Assembly (NCBI GenBank): GCA_964230215.1
Contig: CAXRGQ010000016.1
Coordinates: 1 to 64,000, forward strand
From: JAUILH01 sp964230215
Lineage (GTDB): Bacteria > Bacteroidota > Bacteroidia > Flavobacteriales_D > JAUILH01
Direction of reading: 5' to 3'
DNA length: 64,000 nucleotides
Part shown: piece after piece, positions 1 through 8,127 of the stretch
How the letters are laid out: every line of letters starts with the position of its first letter
How positions within the stretch are numbered: the stretch's first letter is position 1
Program-made: the position numbers and the translations under genes
The notes under the pieces: generated by a model
Seen by the model: the letters and a program-made list of their open reading frames with translations, nothing else
Databases searched by the model: none
Told to the model about the DNA's origin: nothing

Positions 1-299
1 TATGATAAATGCCATCATTGCGCTTACCATAGATTTCTTCGTTGCGCTCCTTTCATAGATGAACAAATTCGAGATTTGAGATTTGAAATTCGAAAGTGTC
101 GTTGGGGATAGGCTTTAAGGTTAACGAAATTGATGATTGAGGATATATGATTTATAATCTATTAACGACATTAATCTCGCCCAACCGTTACCGCGAGCGA
201 AGGAAACGATAGTTGATTATTGCACGCGCATTAGCTGCCGCTCGTGGACGTTGAAATGATTAATGAATTATAATTGAAAATTTATGGTTTATAACCTAG
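1..299. other. Intergenic stretch at left edge, no gene seen
   Basis: No reading frame of useful length is visible on either strand. It is A+T rich and holds one copy of the dispersed GAAATTTGA-type repeat (65-95). The stop of the Smr gene lies at its right edge. What lies left of base 1 cannot be judged. Confidence 0.6.
65..95. repeat. Dispersed AT-rich repeat, copy 1 (AAATTYGAGATTTGA units)
   Basis: The stretch consists of overlapping heptamer-like units such as AAATTCG, AGATTTG and AAATTCG. The same word family recurs between genes at 31012-31105, 31544-31575 and 46203-46308, never inside genes here. In the other copies both orientations occur side by side and could fold into hairpins. 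Confidence 0.6.
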
Positions 300-851
300 T
301 CAACTAACAATCACTTCTGTAGCTCCGTAACCATATTCTCTGTAAGAAGCATCATGGAAGTCATAATTTGAGTGTGTCCCAAGAATTTTCCATACCTCAT
401 TTTTGAGCACACCCTCTCCTCTACCGTGAATGATAATCATTCTATGCACACCTTTAGTCTGCGCTTGATATAGAAATGCTTTTAATCTGCTAATCTGAAC
501 CTGCATAATCTCAGCATTTGACATATTGTGATGATTATCTATCAACTCTTCAATATGCAAATCTACTTCCCATGTCTCCTGCCCCTTCGCGAGATATTCG
601 GTATGATTGACTTTTTTGTTTAGCAAACGCTTCTGTTGTTCACTTAAGTCTGCTTGAACTTTTTCCTTTACTATATCATCAGAAATATACCCATAGTCTT
701 TAGACCTTCTGTCTAGCACCAAGTCCTTACGACTATACACCATTGTGAAACCATCTTCAGTCTCCACCTGAATCTCATCAGATGATATAATTGAAGTGAT
801 GATTCCGCCACCCTCTTCATTCAAAAACCGTATTTTGTCCCCCGGTTGCAT
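300..851 (-). CDS. Smr-domain protein, DUF2027 type (short form)
   Basis: This 183-residue protein has a small beta-rich N-terminal part (about residues 3-48, GDKIRF...) and a C-terminal Smr domain from about residue 95. The Smr signatures are DLHI at 97-100 and HGRGEGVLK at 142-150, with the typical ending YGYGATEVIV. Smr domains are found in MutS2-like proteins and often act as nucleases or nucleic-acid binders; the role of stand-alone bacterial versions is not settled. The DUF2027 proteins of Bacteroides that I know are about twice as long, so this is a compact variant. It stands alone, divergent from the Nudix gene with only 24 bases between starts. A TAAATTTG box on the minus strand (856-863) lies very close to the start. 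Confidence 0.88.
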   Translation of the reverse strand: MQPGDKIRFLNEEGGGIITSIISSDEIQVETEDGFTMVYSRKDLVLDRRSKDYGYISDDIVKEKVQADLSEQQKRLLNKKVNHTEYLAKGQETWEVDLHIEELIDNHHNMSNAEIMQVQISRLKAFLYQAQTKGVHRMIIIHGRGEGVLKNEVWKILGTHSNYDFHDASYREYGYGATEVIVS

Positions 852-875
852 AGCACAAATTTAAATTAAAAAGGC

Positions 876-1436
876 ATGATAGAGCACGGACCTTGGAAAA
901 CAAAATCTAGTAAAACTGTTCACGACAGTCCATGGATTAAAGTAGATTTTCATGATGTAATAAATCCTGGCGGCGGAGATGGTCATTACAGCACTATTCA
1001 CTTTAAAAACTTAGCCATCGGGGTTTTGCCCATAGATGATGAAGGCTTTACATATCTGGTAGGCCAGTATCGCTATCCTATTAAAGAGTATAGCTGGGAG
1101 ATTCCAGAAGGTGGCGGACCAAGAAATATCCCTCCACTAGATTCTGCCAAACGAGAGTTACAAGAAGAAACTGGGATAATAGCTAAGAATTATACCGAAA
1201 TTATATCAACTCATCTCAGTAATTCGGCGTCTGATGAATTCGCTATTATATACATAGCGCAGAACTTGGAGTTTGGAAAGGCTAATCCAGAGGAAGATGA
1301 AGAACTTGAGCTAAAAAAAGTTCATATAAGTGAGTTTTTCCGAATGATTAAAGACAAAGAAATAACAGATAGTTTATCAGTGATGGCAGGCTTAAAGGCC
1401 GAATTGATGTATCTTAGAGGTGAACTAAAATTATAG
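876..1436 (+). CDS. Nudix hydrolase (ADP-ribose pyrophosphatase-like)
   Basis: A 186-residue Nudix protein. The Nudix box ends in RELQEETGI (residues 93-101) and begins with the EGGG segment at 78-81; the REUxEExGU metal-binding core is intact, while the mid-box acidic residue is isoleucine (85). The SWEIPEGGGPR region and overall length fit the ADP-ribose/nucleoside-diphosphate-sugar hydrolases that clean up reactive nucleotides. Substrate cannot be read from sequence. First gene of a plus-strand run; the next gene begins 5 bases after its stop, so co-transcription is likely. Confidence 0.9.
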   Translation: MIEHGPWKTKSSKTVHDSPWIKVDFHDVINPGGGDGHYSTIHFKNLAIGVLPIDDEGFTYLVGQYRYPIKEYSWEIPEGGGPRNIPPLDSAKRELQEETGIIAKNYTEIISTHLSNSASDEFAIIYIAQNLEFGKANPEEDEELELKKVHISEFFRMIKDKEITDSLSVMAGLKAELMYLRGELKL

Positions 1437-1441
1437 AATCA

Positions 1442-1885
1442 ATGTTTGATTTGGATGATGTATTGGATAAAGTAGATCTTGGACAAATTGGAGATCTTGC
1501 TAAAAAAGTTGGACTTGATGAGGATAAGACCGACAAGCTGAAAGATATGGCCAAGGATGCTCTAAAATATCGCGTGAGCAAGGAAAAAGCTAGAGGCAAT
1601 GAAAAACGTCTTGCCAGCATGTTCTCTGATAAAAAGAATGATGAAGAGGATAATAAAATGGTCTCTAAATTTGAGAATGATTTTGCCTTTAATCTCTCAA
1701 AGAAGTTAGGACTCCCAGACAGTGTCACCAAGCAAATAAAAGGAGAAGTAATGCAGAATTTCCTAGGGTCTGTTTCTAAAAATCTAACAAAAAAGAATCT
1801 TAATAACGTTGGCGATATCGTTAAAAATCTTGGCGATTCAGATATGATTGACTCGTTTAAGGACAAGTTCAAAAAGATGTTTTAA
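1442..1885 (+). CDS. Hypothetical charged helical protein
   Basis: A 147-residue soluble protein with no signal peptide or membrane segment, very rich in Lys, Asp and Leu. It looks like three or four amphipathic helices with repeated patterns such as VGLDEDKTDKLKDMAKDALK and LGLPDSVTKQIKGEVMQ. I do not recognise a family. It is placed 5 bases after the Nudix gene and 2 bases before the EEP gene, so it is probably part of the same transcript. The opposite-strand frame over it is a shadow. Confidence 0.8.
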   Translation: MFDLDDVLDKVDLGQIGDLAKKVGLDEDKTDKLKDMAKDALKYRVSKEKARGNEKRLASMFSDKKNDEEDNKMVSKFENDFAFNLSKKLGLPDSVTKQIKGEVMQNFLGSVSKNLTKKNLNNVGDIVKNLGDSDMIDSFKDKFKKMF

Positions 1886-1887
1886 TC

Positions 1888-2823
1888 ATGGCTTTTCCGC
1901 GTTGCGAAATAGTTTTTTATAACGTTGAAAACCTTTTTAATACTACGGATGACAAAGGAATATCCGATGGTGAATTCACCCCAAATGGATCGAAACATTG
2001 GACAGAGGAACGCTATCAAAAAAAGCTGGAAAGTCTGGCTAAAGTTTTAAGCGCAATTAAGCAAGACACCTTGGGTTTAATTGGTATTTGTGAAGTTGAA
2101 GACGCTCAGGTGGTCCATGATTTATTGTATAAAACAGAACTTTCTTCTCATGGAGATTTTGATTTTGTCCATGAACATAGCTCGGACCGAAGGGGAATTG
2201 ATTTGACTTTGATTTACAATCTTGACCTATTTACTTATGTTGAGCACAGAAACATCCCCATTCACTTTGATTATAACCCCGATATTAAAACCAGAGATTT
2301 ACTAATTGTAAAGCTAAAGACAAATGACAACACTGAATTCTACACGGTGCTGTGTCATTGGCCTAGCAGCTGGCGGGGTGATGGAAAGTCAAAGAAAAAG
2401 CGCGAATATGTAGCGCGTGTCCTTAGAGCAGAATTAGACACGCTAATCGAGGAGTCTGCGCTGGCTAAAATATTGGTAATGGGTGACTTTAACACCAATC
2501 CCGATACAGATGTGATGCAATTGGACTTACGAGCCTATCCTACTAAAGATTTGGCTGAAAACGCCCTGTATAATTTGTCTTACAGCTCATTTAAGAATGG
2601 TTATGGCACAAATGTTCATGATGGTCAATGGAGCATGGTTGATCAAATGTTGTGTAGCCACTCCTTCCTTGAATATATTGATGAAGATGCGCAAGTGTTT
2701 ACACCCGAATGGTTACTACAAAAAGACAAAGACGGTAATGCCGAACCGTTTCATACCTATTCATATGACAAATATCTAGGCGGTTATTCTGATCATCTAC
2801 CTATTTACCTTAAGACAAAGTAG
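1888..2823 (+). CDS. Endonuclease/exonuclease/phosphatase (EEP) family protein
   Basis: A 311-residue cytosolic EEP-fold protein. Catalytic and metal-binding motifs are all present: YNVENLF at 11-17, CEVED with E69, CHWPSS with the histidine near 157, GDFNTNP with D200 and N202, and YSDHLP with D302 and H303. This is the metal-dependent phosphodiesterase fold shared by exonuclease III, DNase I and phosphatases. The YNVENLF opening is typical of Bacteroidota EEP proteins of unassigned substrate. No secretion signal is visible. It directly abuts the next gene, whose ATG follows the stop codon without a gap. Confidence 0.9.
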   Translation: MAFPRCEIVFYNVENLFNTTDDKGISDGEFTPNGSKHWTEERYQKKLESLAKVLSAIKQDTLGLIGICEVEDAQVVHDLLYKTELSSHGDFDFVHEHSSDRRGIDLTLIYNLDLFTYVEHRNIPIHFDYNPDIKTRDLLIVKLKTNDNTEFYTVLCHWPSSWRGDGKSKKKREYVARVLRAELDTLIEESALAKILVMGDFNTNPDTDVMQLDLRAYPTKDLAENALYNLSYSSFKNGYGTNVHDGQWSMVDQMLCSHSFLEYIDEDAQVFTPEWLLQKDKDGNAEPFHTYSYDKYLGGYSDHLPIYLKTK

Positions 2824-3558
2824 ATGAAGTATGTTATAGCTCCATTTCGCTCTGTGCTCTTATTCATATTATTCGCAACAAGACGCAAATGGGCTCTTAT
2901 TCTGCATCTGATATTCTTTATTCCAATGTTTAGCGGAAGAAATAAACGCTACTTGCGATCTATCAACTGGTTTAAAGGCATCCTGCATAGACTTCTTTGG
3001 TGGATAATGACAATAATTACCAAACTACTTGACTTAATAGGATTCTGGGAAGTTTTTGAACTCATTTACATCTGGTTAAAACCTGGACTTAGACCCCTAA
3101 CGGAATATGAAGTAGAACAGTTGAAGCTAATTTATGGAGATGGCCTCCACTACAAAATGGTGCACGTGGACGAAAACTCAGGATTCGCTAGAATTGGCGC
3201 CAAATATGCTAAAAAATCAAAACTTGGGCTAGTTACGGTCAGAATTATTCACTTTACGCGACCAATAGATTGTGAGAACAACCAAAGTGATATGGAGTGG
3301 CTGGTTCATGAGTACATGCATGTCGTTCAGATGAATAAATTAGGTAGTCAATATATGTTTGAAGCGCTATATGCACAGCATACCAATGGTTATTCGCCAG
3401 GCCCCACAAATGAATTAGAAAAATGGCCAAAACTGAAGTTTTTCAACCTTGAACAACAAGCTGAAATTGCTCGATATATCTACAGAGATCTGAGAAAAGA
3501 TCAAGATAATAGTCCTTACTTTCAGTATCGTGAACAAATACTTTGGGAAGCGTTTTGA
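2824..3558 (+). CDS. Membrane-associated HEXXH putative metallopeptidase
   Basis: A 244-residue protein with hydrophobic segments at about 10-34 and 55-85, followed by a soluble domain containing HEYMH (162-166), a match to the HEXXH zinc motif, then VVQMNKLGS. The VHEYMHVVQ context resembles the DUF4157/eCIS-core type of metallopeptidase motif. The third zinc ligand is not certain; glutamates at 200 and 204 are candidates. I do not know a characterised homologue. It is the last gene of the 876-3558 run and meets the SpoIIE gene on the other strand with no intervening base. Confidence 0.75.
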   Translation: MKYVIAPFRSVLLFILFATRRKWALILHLIFFIPMFSGRNKRYLRSINWFKGILHRLLWWIMTIITKLLDLIGFWEVFELIYIWLKPGLRPLTEYEVEQLKLIYGDGLHYKMVHVDENSGFARIGAKYAKKSKLGLVTVRIIHFTRPIDCENNQSDMEWLVHEYMHVVQMNKLGSQYMFEALYAQHTNGYSPGPTNELEKWPKLKFFNLEQQAEIARYIYRDLRKDQDNSPYFQYREQILWEAF

Positions 3559-4359
3559 TCAGAGCTTTACTCCAATTACACAAACATCATCCGTTTGCAT
3601 CATATCCCCTTTCCACTCATTAAACACATTGCGTAAGTACCGACTTTGTTCTTTCAATGAAATATTTGAGCTTTTTACCAATAATTCGTGGAGATTTTTA
3701 GACTTGAATTTCTTCTCAACGCCCTTTTTGTTCTTACCAATTTGGTCTTGAAAGCCATCTGAACCCATATAGATTTTATCTCCTTTTTTGTAAGTATGCG
3801 TGGACATCTCAAAGCTTCTCTTCTCCTCTAGCTGCCACCCTCCTATTGGGTATCTGCAACCTGTGATAACATCCGGATCTTTATCGAGTGATACATGCAA
3901 CATCTTTCGGTTTCCAGAGGTGTAATGAAACTGTTTTTTCTTGTTATCAATGGCAACTAACGACAAATCTATCCATGGGTTGTCGTAACTATCTTCCCCT
4001 TTATGTTTAAAACTCTCAATAAACTTCTTATCAACTTCTTGAAGTATTTTGTCCACCCGTTTTATCCCCTTATTCATTATCACATATTCGAATAGATTCA
4101 GGGCTAAAACAGATAATAATGCCGCCGCAATTCCATGACCAGTGCAATCTCCGACAACTAAATAACGCATTTCATGTTTTGCTCCCAACCAATAAAAATC
4201 ACCCGAAATAATGTTCTGAGGCATGTAAATATGCATAGACTCATCAAACAAACGATTAAAATGCCGTTTCTTTGGTAGGAGGCCTTCCTGAATAATTTTG
4301 GCTGCTTCAAGAGATGAGGTATGTTCTCTAATAAGCAATGATTTATCAAGTTCTGTCAT
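3559..4359 (-). CDS. Stand-alone SpoIIE/PP2C-type serine phosphatase domain protein
   Basis: A 266-residue protein that is almost only a SpoIIE domain. Recognisable blocks are QNIISGDFYWLG, GDCTGHGIAAALLSVLAL, DLSLVAID, FHYTSGNRKML, YPIGGWQ, YMGSDGFQDQIG and the terminal DDVCVIGVKL. The aspartates of SGDF, GDCTGHG, MGSDG and the terminal DD are the expected metal ligands of PP2C-like phosphatases. Unlike the three other SpoIIE proteins of the window (34993, 37613, 47679) it has no TPR or membrane part, and the QFGG motif of the relatives reads QIGK here. Partner and substrate are unknown; such proteins often oppose a kinase in stress or partner-switching pathways. Confidence 0.9.
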   Translation of the reverse strand: MTELDKSLLIREHTSSLEAAKIIQEGLLPKKRHFNRLFDESMHIYMPQNIISGDFYWLGAKHEMRYLVVGDCTGHGIAAALLSVLALNLFEYVIMNKGIKRVDKILQEVDKKFIESFKHKGEDSYDNPWIDLSLVAIDNKKKQFHYTSGNRKMLHVSLDKDPDVITGCRYPIGGWQLEEKRSFEMSTHTYKKGDKIYMGSDGFQDQIGKNKKGVEKKFKSKNLHELLVKSSNISLKEQSRYLRNVFNEWKGDMMQTDDVCVIGVKL

Positions 4360-4500
4360 CTAGTAGGTTTTACCACAAAATAACGTAGACAACCGAGCCG
4401 CATTGTTAGCTTAATGTTGTCTAATTATGTCCTAAAACCATTGATGTTATTAGCTTTCTGATTTAGTGTGACTTATCAATCTCTTATTCGACCAAACAAA

Positions 4501-4540
4501 TAAAAAGCCCCGTGAAATCTGTGATTCACGGGGCTTAAAT
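4501..4540 (-). terminator. Rho-independent terminator after cold-shock gene
   Basis: A perfect 12-bp inverted repeat, AAGCCCCGTGAA at 4505-4516 with TTCACGGGGCTT at 4525-4536, loop of 8 bases, flanked by A/T runs on both sides. It lies 22 bases past the stop of the minus-strand csp gene. Confidence 0.9.
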
Positions 4541-4561
4541 TCGAAATTAAAACTTTATATG

Positions 4562-4753
4562 TTAACTGACCTTAACGTTTACGGCGTTAAGCCCTTTTTT
4601 ACCTTCTTTTAATTCAAATTCTACGTTATCTCCTTCCTTAACCTTATCGATTAAGCCTGATACGTGTACGAAATGCTCTGCATTTGTACCTTCTTCGATA
4701 ATAAAACCAAATCCCTTGGTCTCATTAAAGAACTTTACTGTTCCGTTTTTCAT
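4562..4753 (-). CDS. Cold-shock protein, CspA family
   Basis: A 63-residue single cold-shock domain. RNP1 is KGFGFI (residues 13-18), RNP2 is HFVHVS (27-32, where most Csp proteins have VFVHFS), and the protein starts with the standard NGTVKFFNETKG. It binds single-stranded RNA and DNA as an RNA chaperone. The gene is monocistronic, closed by a strong hairpin at 4505-4536. The upstream region to 4991 is about 240 bases and A+T rich, long enough for the structured leader usual in cold-shock genes, but I see no clear promoter on the minus strand. Confidence 0.93.
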   Translation of the reverse strand: MKNGTVKFFNETKGFGFIIEEGTNAEHFVHVSGLIDKVKEGDNVEFELKEGKKGLNAVNVKVS

Positions 4754-4991
4754 TGTACTATAATATTAATGGTGTAAATGTAGGGGAAAAATGATTCGTT
4801 TTACAAAAATTTGAACATTTTTATTGTATTGATTTTCTGATAGTTAATTCCGAATTTTTATTACAAGCTTTTTTTTAGCCCTAAATTTGACTTAAAATCT
4901 GGCGAATAAATCGATAAATCATTCGATAATTCAGTTTACCATAGATGCTCTGCCAAGACATCAGTTCACCTAATTATAGTAATTTTAAGGT

Positions 4992-5426
4992 ATGAACGAA
5001 GAACTTAAGGCACGACTAATAAAGCTAGCCGAAGAAGATATTCCCATTCATAAATATCTCGGTTTAAAAGTGGAAACCATTGAACAGAACTTTTTTAGAG
5101 TCTCTGTACCCTTTAAAGAAGATTTCGTGGGTGATATACGCAAAAAACGTTGGCACGGAGGAATAATCGCTACGATTATGGACTCAGTTGGCGGTGCGAT
5201 AGGGATTGCAAACTTCAAATCACCGAATGATAGTTTGGCCACCATAGACTTAAGGGTTGATTATTTGCGTGGTGCTAAAGCCGAGACACTGTATGTGGAG
5301 GGCAAACTCGTTCGTATGGGGAACAGAATTATGGTTACTAAAATGAAAGCATTCCAAGGTGATACTTTGGTGGCAGAGGGTAAAGGAGTTTATAACTTCA
5401 TTCGTTTTAGTAAGGATGACGACTAA
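4992..5426 (+). CDS. Hotdog-fold thioesterase, PaaI family
   Basis: A 144-residue hotdog protein. The RWHGGIIATIMDSVGGA segment has the HGG motif at 55-57 and an aspartate at 64, matching the PaaI/4HBT-2 acyl-CoA thioesterases; ATIDLRVDYLR and a C-terminal beta strand complete the fold. It probably hydrolyses an acyl-CoA or aryl-CoA ester; the substrate cannot be told. It overlaps the convergent DUF1801 gene by 4 bases. A TAAATTTG box at 4882-4889 could be part of its promoter but has no clear -33 partner. Confidence 0.9.
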   Translation: MNEELKARLIKLAEEDIPIHKYLGLKVETIEQNFFRVSVPFKEDFVGDIRKKRWHGGIIATIMDSVGGAIGIANFKSPNDSLATIDLRVDYLRGAKAETLYVEGKLVRMGNRIMVTKMKAFQGDTLVAEGKGVYNFIRFSKDDD

Positions 5427-5776
5427 GCTTGATTCTTAATCTCTGTGGCTCTGAAATCTAGCATCATTTCAATAATGTCAAAGGGAATCGTTTGGTCCAA
5501 CGGGAACTGAACAGAACCCTTTCCTTGTTTATACTTGACTAATTTTTGTTTAAACTCGGCATGCGCATGCGGCAAAGCATAAATTCCCAAGTGGCTCTTA
5601 TACAAAGCAAAATAGATTAATGGCTTACCAGATAATTTATAGGCTGGCATACCATAGGCTATTCCCTCAATAGCGTCCGGATATTTACCCAAGACCAACT
5701 TTTGAACCTGTTTTGCAATTTCGATCTGAGGTTTATCCAAACCCATCAAATACGCCTCAACTGATTTTACAGCCAT
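5423..5776 (-). CDS. DUF1801 (YdhG-like) protein
   Basis: A 117-residue protein of the DUF1801/iron-chaperone-like fold, with the diagnostic stretch IEGIAYGMPAYKLSGKP followed by YFALYKSHLGIYALP. Members include frataxin-like Fra proteins and the wider YdhG family, mostly without assigned role. Its start lies 10 bases inside the 3' end of the corA gene, so it is probably translated from the same message. A second, more distant DUF1801 protein occurs at 31112. Confidence 0.85.
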   Translation of the reverse strand: MAVKSVEAYLMGLDKPQIEIAKQVQKLVLGKYPDAIEGIAYGMPAYKLSGKPLIYFALYKSHLGIYALPHAHAEFKQKLVKYKQGKGSVQFPLDQTIPFDIIEMMLDFRATEIKNQA

Positions 5777-6831
5777 TTTCGTTTTCTAAAAATATAAATC
5801 ATAAATAAAGCGACAACCACCATTACACCCCACATAATAAAGTAGGCGTATTTATATCCTGTTTCAGGTATGTACTCAAAGTTTGTCCCATAAATGCCGG
5901 CTATAAATGTTAAGGGAATAAATATTACAGAAAATACCGTAAGGAATTTCATAATATCGTTAAGCTTGTTGCTCATATTGGTGTTGTGAGTATTCAATTG
6001 GTCTGACAATATCTCCCGGTAACTATCATGTGATTCGATGGTAGTATGGATGTTATCTTGTAAATCCTTTAATTGAAGCTCTATCTTTTTTGTCATTAAA
6101 CCAGAATCTAATTTCATCCAGTTATTTACAAGATCCTTACACGGTTTAACCGACTTATTGAAATATAGCAACTCTCGTTTAAAACTATTAATCTGTTCCA
6201 AAACATCCTCTTCATCTTCCTCAATTATCCTTTCTTCCAATGCCTCAATCTGCTCACCCACCATAGAAAGGATGTAAGCGTAATTATCAAATACCACATC
6301 TACTAAGGCGTAGGCTAGGTAGTCAGTGCCAGACTTTCTAATTTTAGTTGAATCACGACTAATGCGTTCTCTCACAACATCAAATACATCCCCGGTCTTT
6401 TCTTGAAAGCTAAGACAAACCTTCTCCAAGACTACCAAAACAAGGTTTTCGGCATGCACCATTTCTTCCTCTTCATCATAACGCATCATTTTTAGCGAGA
6501 TGTAAACGGCATTATCGTACGCAATAATTTTTGGTCTTGCGTGTGTATCCATAATGTTGGATAGGATTACCGGCTCCAATTCGAACGCTTCCCCAATTTC
6601 AGAAAGCAATTTTGAATCATGTACTCCATTAACATTAATCCAAGTTGTTGTTGGAGAAGACTTGTATTGAGCAATTTCATCGGTGCCAGTAGTTGCCATA
6701 TCCACATTCATTGACTTATCATAGTCAATAATGCGTATCTCACTTTTCTCTACTTTCTGAGTCCCCCTAAACACAAGTGCGTTTGGAGACATCCCGATAT
6801 GTTCCTTCTTAACTCTGGAAAACCTTGCCAT
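5767..6831 (-). CDS. corA: CorA-family divalent cation transporter with GTN in place of GMN
   Basis: A 354-residue CorA-like channel: a large cytoplasmic domain with a long acidic coiled helix around 195-260, then two membrane helices at the C-terminus (about 292-313 and 325-347) and a basic tail RKRKWL. The loop after the first helix reads YGTNFEYIPE at 314-323, where classical Mg2+ channels have YGMNF. The methionine of the GMN selectivity signature is thus threonine (codon ACA). The rest of the loop is canonical. It may be a divergent Mg2+/Co2+ channel, or like ZntB (GIN) have altered ion preference. It lies 34 bases downstream of the MFS gene on the same strand. Confidence 0.9.
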   Translation of the reverse strand: MARFSRVKKEHIGMSPNALVFRGTQKVEKSEIRIIDYDKSMNVDMATTGTDEIAQYKSSPTTTWINVNGVHDSKLLSEIGEAFELEPVILSNIMDTHARPKIIAYDNAVYISLKMMRYDEEEEMVHAENLVLVVLEKVCLSFQEKTGDVFDVVRERISRDSTKIRKSGTDYLAYALVDVVFDNYAYILSMVGEQIEALEERIIEEDEEDVLEQINSFKRELLYFNKSVKPCKDLVNNWMKLDSGLMTKKIELQLKDLQDNIHTTIESHDSYREILSDQLNTHNTNMSNKLNDIMKFLTVFSVIFIPLTFIAGIYGTNFEYIPETGYKYAYFIMWGVMVVVALFMIYIFRKRKWL

Positions 6832-6865
6832 GTATTTAATTTTGAATGAAAGTACAAAAATGAAC

Positions 6866-8086
6866 TTAGTTCACCTTTAATTTTGGTCGTCTATTCATTG
6901 CTAAGAGAAACGCCAAAAGTGGTAAAATAGCCACCAAATAATACATAGGGTAGCCCATAAAACTGTACAAAGTTGCACCTAATACTGGGAAGGCAGCCAT
7001 AGCAAACGAATTAATTGACTCACTAATCCCCATGATCTCTCCCTGTTTTGACGGATCTGCATGGATTGCGATAAGTGCATTAAACGTGGGGAAACATAAA
7101 GACAATCCCAAATTCAGAATATAATAGAATGCGATATACACCCCAAGCGTATCGGTTAAGGTAATTGCGAAAAAACCTATAATGAGCAATGAAAGACCAA
7201 TAATTAAGGTCGTGAACTCACCAAATCGTTTAATAAATTGTTTGGATAGAACAGCCTGATTAAATGATAGGAATATTCCTACAGCAAACATAAACATAGC
7301 AAGTTCTTGTTCATTAAAGTGAAAGGTGTCTACCATATAAAGCGCTATAGTCGAAATATAAAACGCCATCATTGTACTAAACATCAACTTAAGGGTAAAC
7401 AGAAGTTTAATGATGGGTTTTGGTTGTACACGCTTAATTCGCCCAGGAATATTTAAAGTCCGCCAAAGATTGGCCTTTTCTCTTATTCTTCTTTTTTCTG
7501 GTGGCAACGATTCCTGCAACCATGAGTAGATTACAAAAAGAGCAGTGATTGAAATCACTATTGCCACCGTAATTGTTCCAGCAAAGCCCATACTTCCTGA
7601 AGCTGCAAAACCGCCTATCGCTGGTCCAACTATCATCCCAAATCCAGCGATTCCGCCCAAATACCCAAAAACATAGGATTTTTCCTCACGACTGGTAATA
7701 TCGGCCACATAGGCATTTGCAACAGAGGTGTTTCCTCCAGTAATTCCATCTAAAGCTCTTGATAAACCAATCACTAATAGGGGCAGTGACATACCGAAAA
7801 CCATATATTCAGGCAATTGCAGAGCTATAAGGAATACAATCCAACAAGCTAAGGTCCCAGCTTGCGAGATCATTAAGACAGGTTTTCTGCCAATACTGTC
7901 CGAAAGCCTCCCCAAATAAGGCGCACCTATAAACTGGAAACTTGAATAAAGACTAATCAACAAGCCATACACCCATTTGTCAGCACCGTATTCTAGAACA
8001 ACAAAAGGTAATATTGGCATTAGAATACTAAACCCAAGCACGTTGACCAAAGTCAACAGATACGCAGGGGCAAGTTTTTTATTCAT
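6866..8086 (-). CDS. MFS transporter, TCR/Tet-like
   Basis: A 406-residue major facilitator with 12 predicted membrane segments. The loop 2-3 signature is GAPYLGRLSDSIGRKPVL, typical of drug:H+ antiporter-like families, and helix 5 has a glycine-rich GGIAGFGMIVGPAIGG motif C characteristic of exporters. Probably a proton-driven efflux pump; no substrate can be assigned. It follows the racemase gene by 41 bases and precedes corA by 34 bases, so it may be read through from the racemase operon, which would make export of an amino acid or a racemised product a reasonable guess. Confidence 0.9.
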   Translation of the reverse strand: MNKKLAPAYLLTLVNVLGFSILMPILPFVVLEYGADKWVYGLLISLYSSFQFIGAPYLGRLSDSIGRKPVLMISQAGTLACWIVFLIALQLPEYMVFGMSLPLLVIGLSRALDGITGGNTSVANAYVADITSREEKSYVFGYLGGIAGFGMIVGPAIGGFAASGSMGFAGTITVAIVISITALFVIYSWLQESLPPEKRRIREKANLWRTLNIPGRIKRVQPKPIIKLLFTLKLMFSTMMAFYISTIALYMVDTFHFNEQELAMFMFAVGIFLSFNQAVLSKQFIKRFGEFTTLIIGLSLLIIGFFAITLTDTLGVYIAFYYILNLGLSLCFPTFNALIAIHADPSKQGEIMGISESINSFAMAAFPVLGATLYSFMGYPMYYLVAILPLLAFLLAMNRRPKLKVN

Positions 8087-8127
8087 CCGGCAAATGTATT
8101 CTATTTTTTCACCTGACGATAATTAAG

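Noticed and set aside
1414..1872. Minus-strand open frame of 152 codons
   Set aside because: It mirrors the 1442 gene; Ser/Phe/Leu-rich composition is that of a reverse of a Lys/Asp-rich helical protein.
4360..4500. Possible hairpin AGACAAC/GTTGTCT at 4387-4422
   Set aside because: Arms of only 7 bases with a 22-base loop and no T run; too weak for a terminator or riboswitch call.
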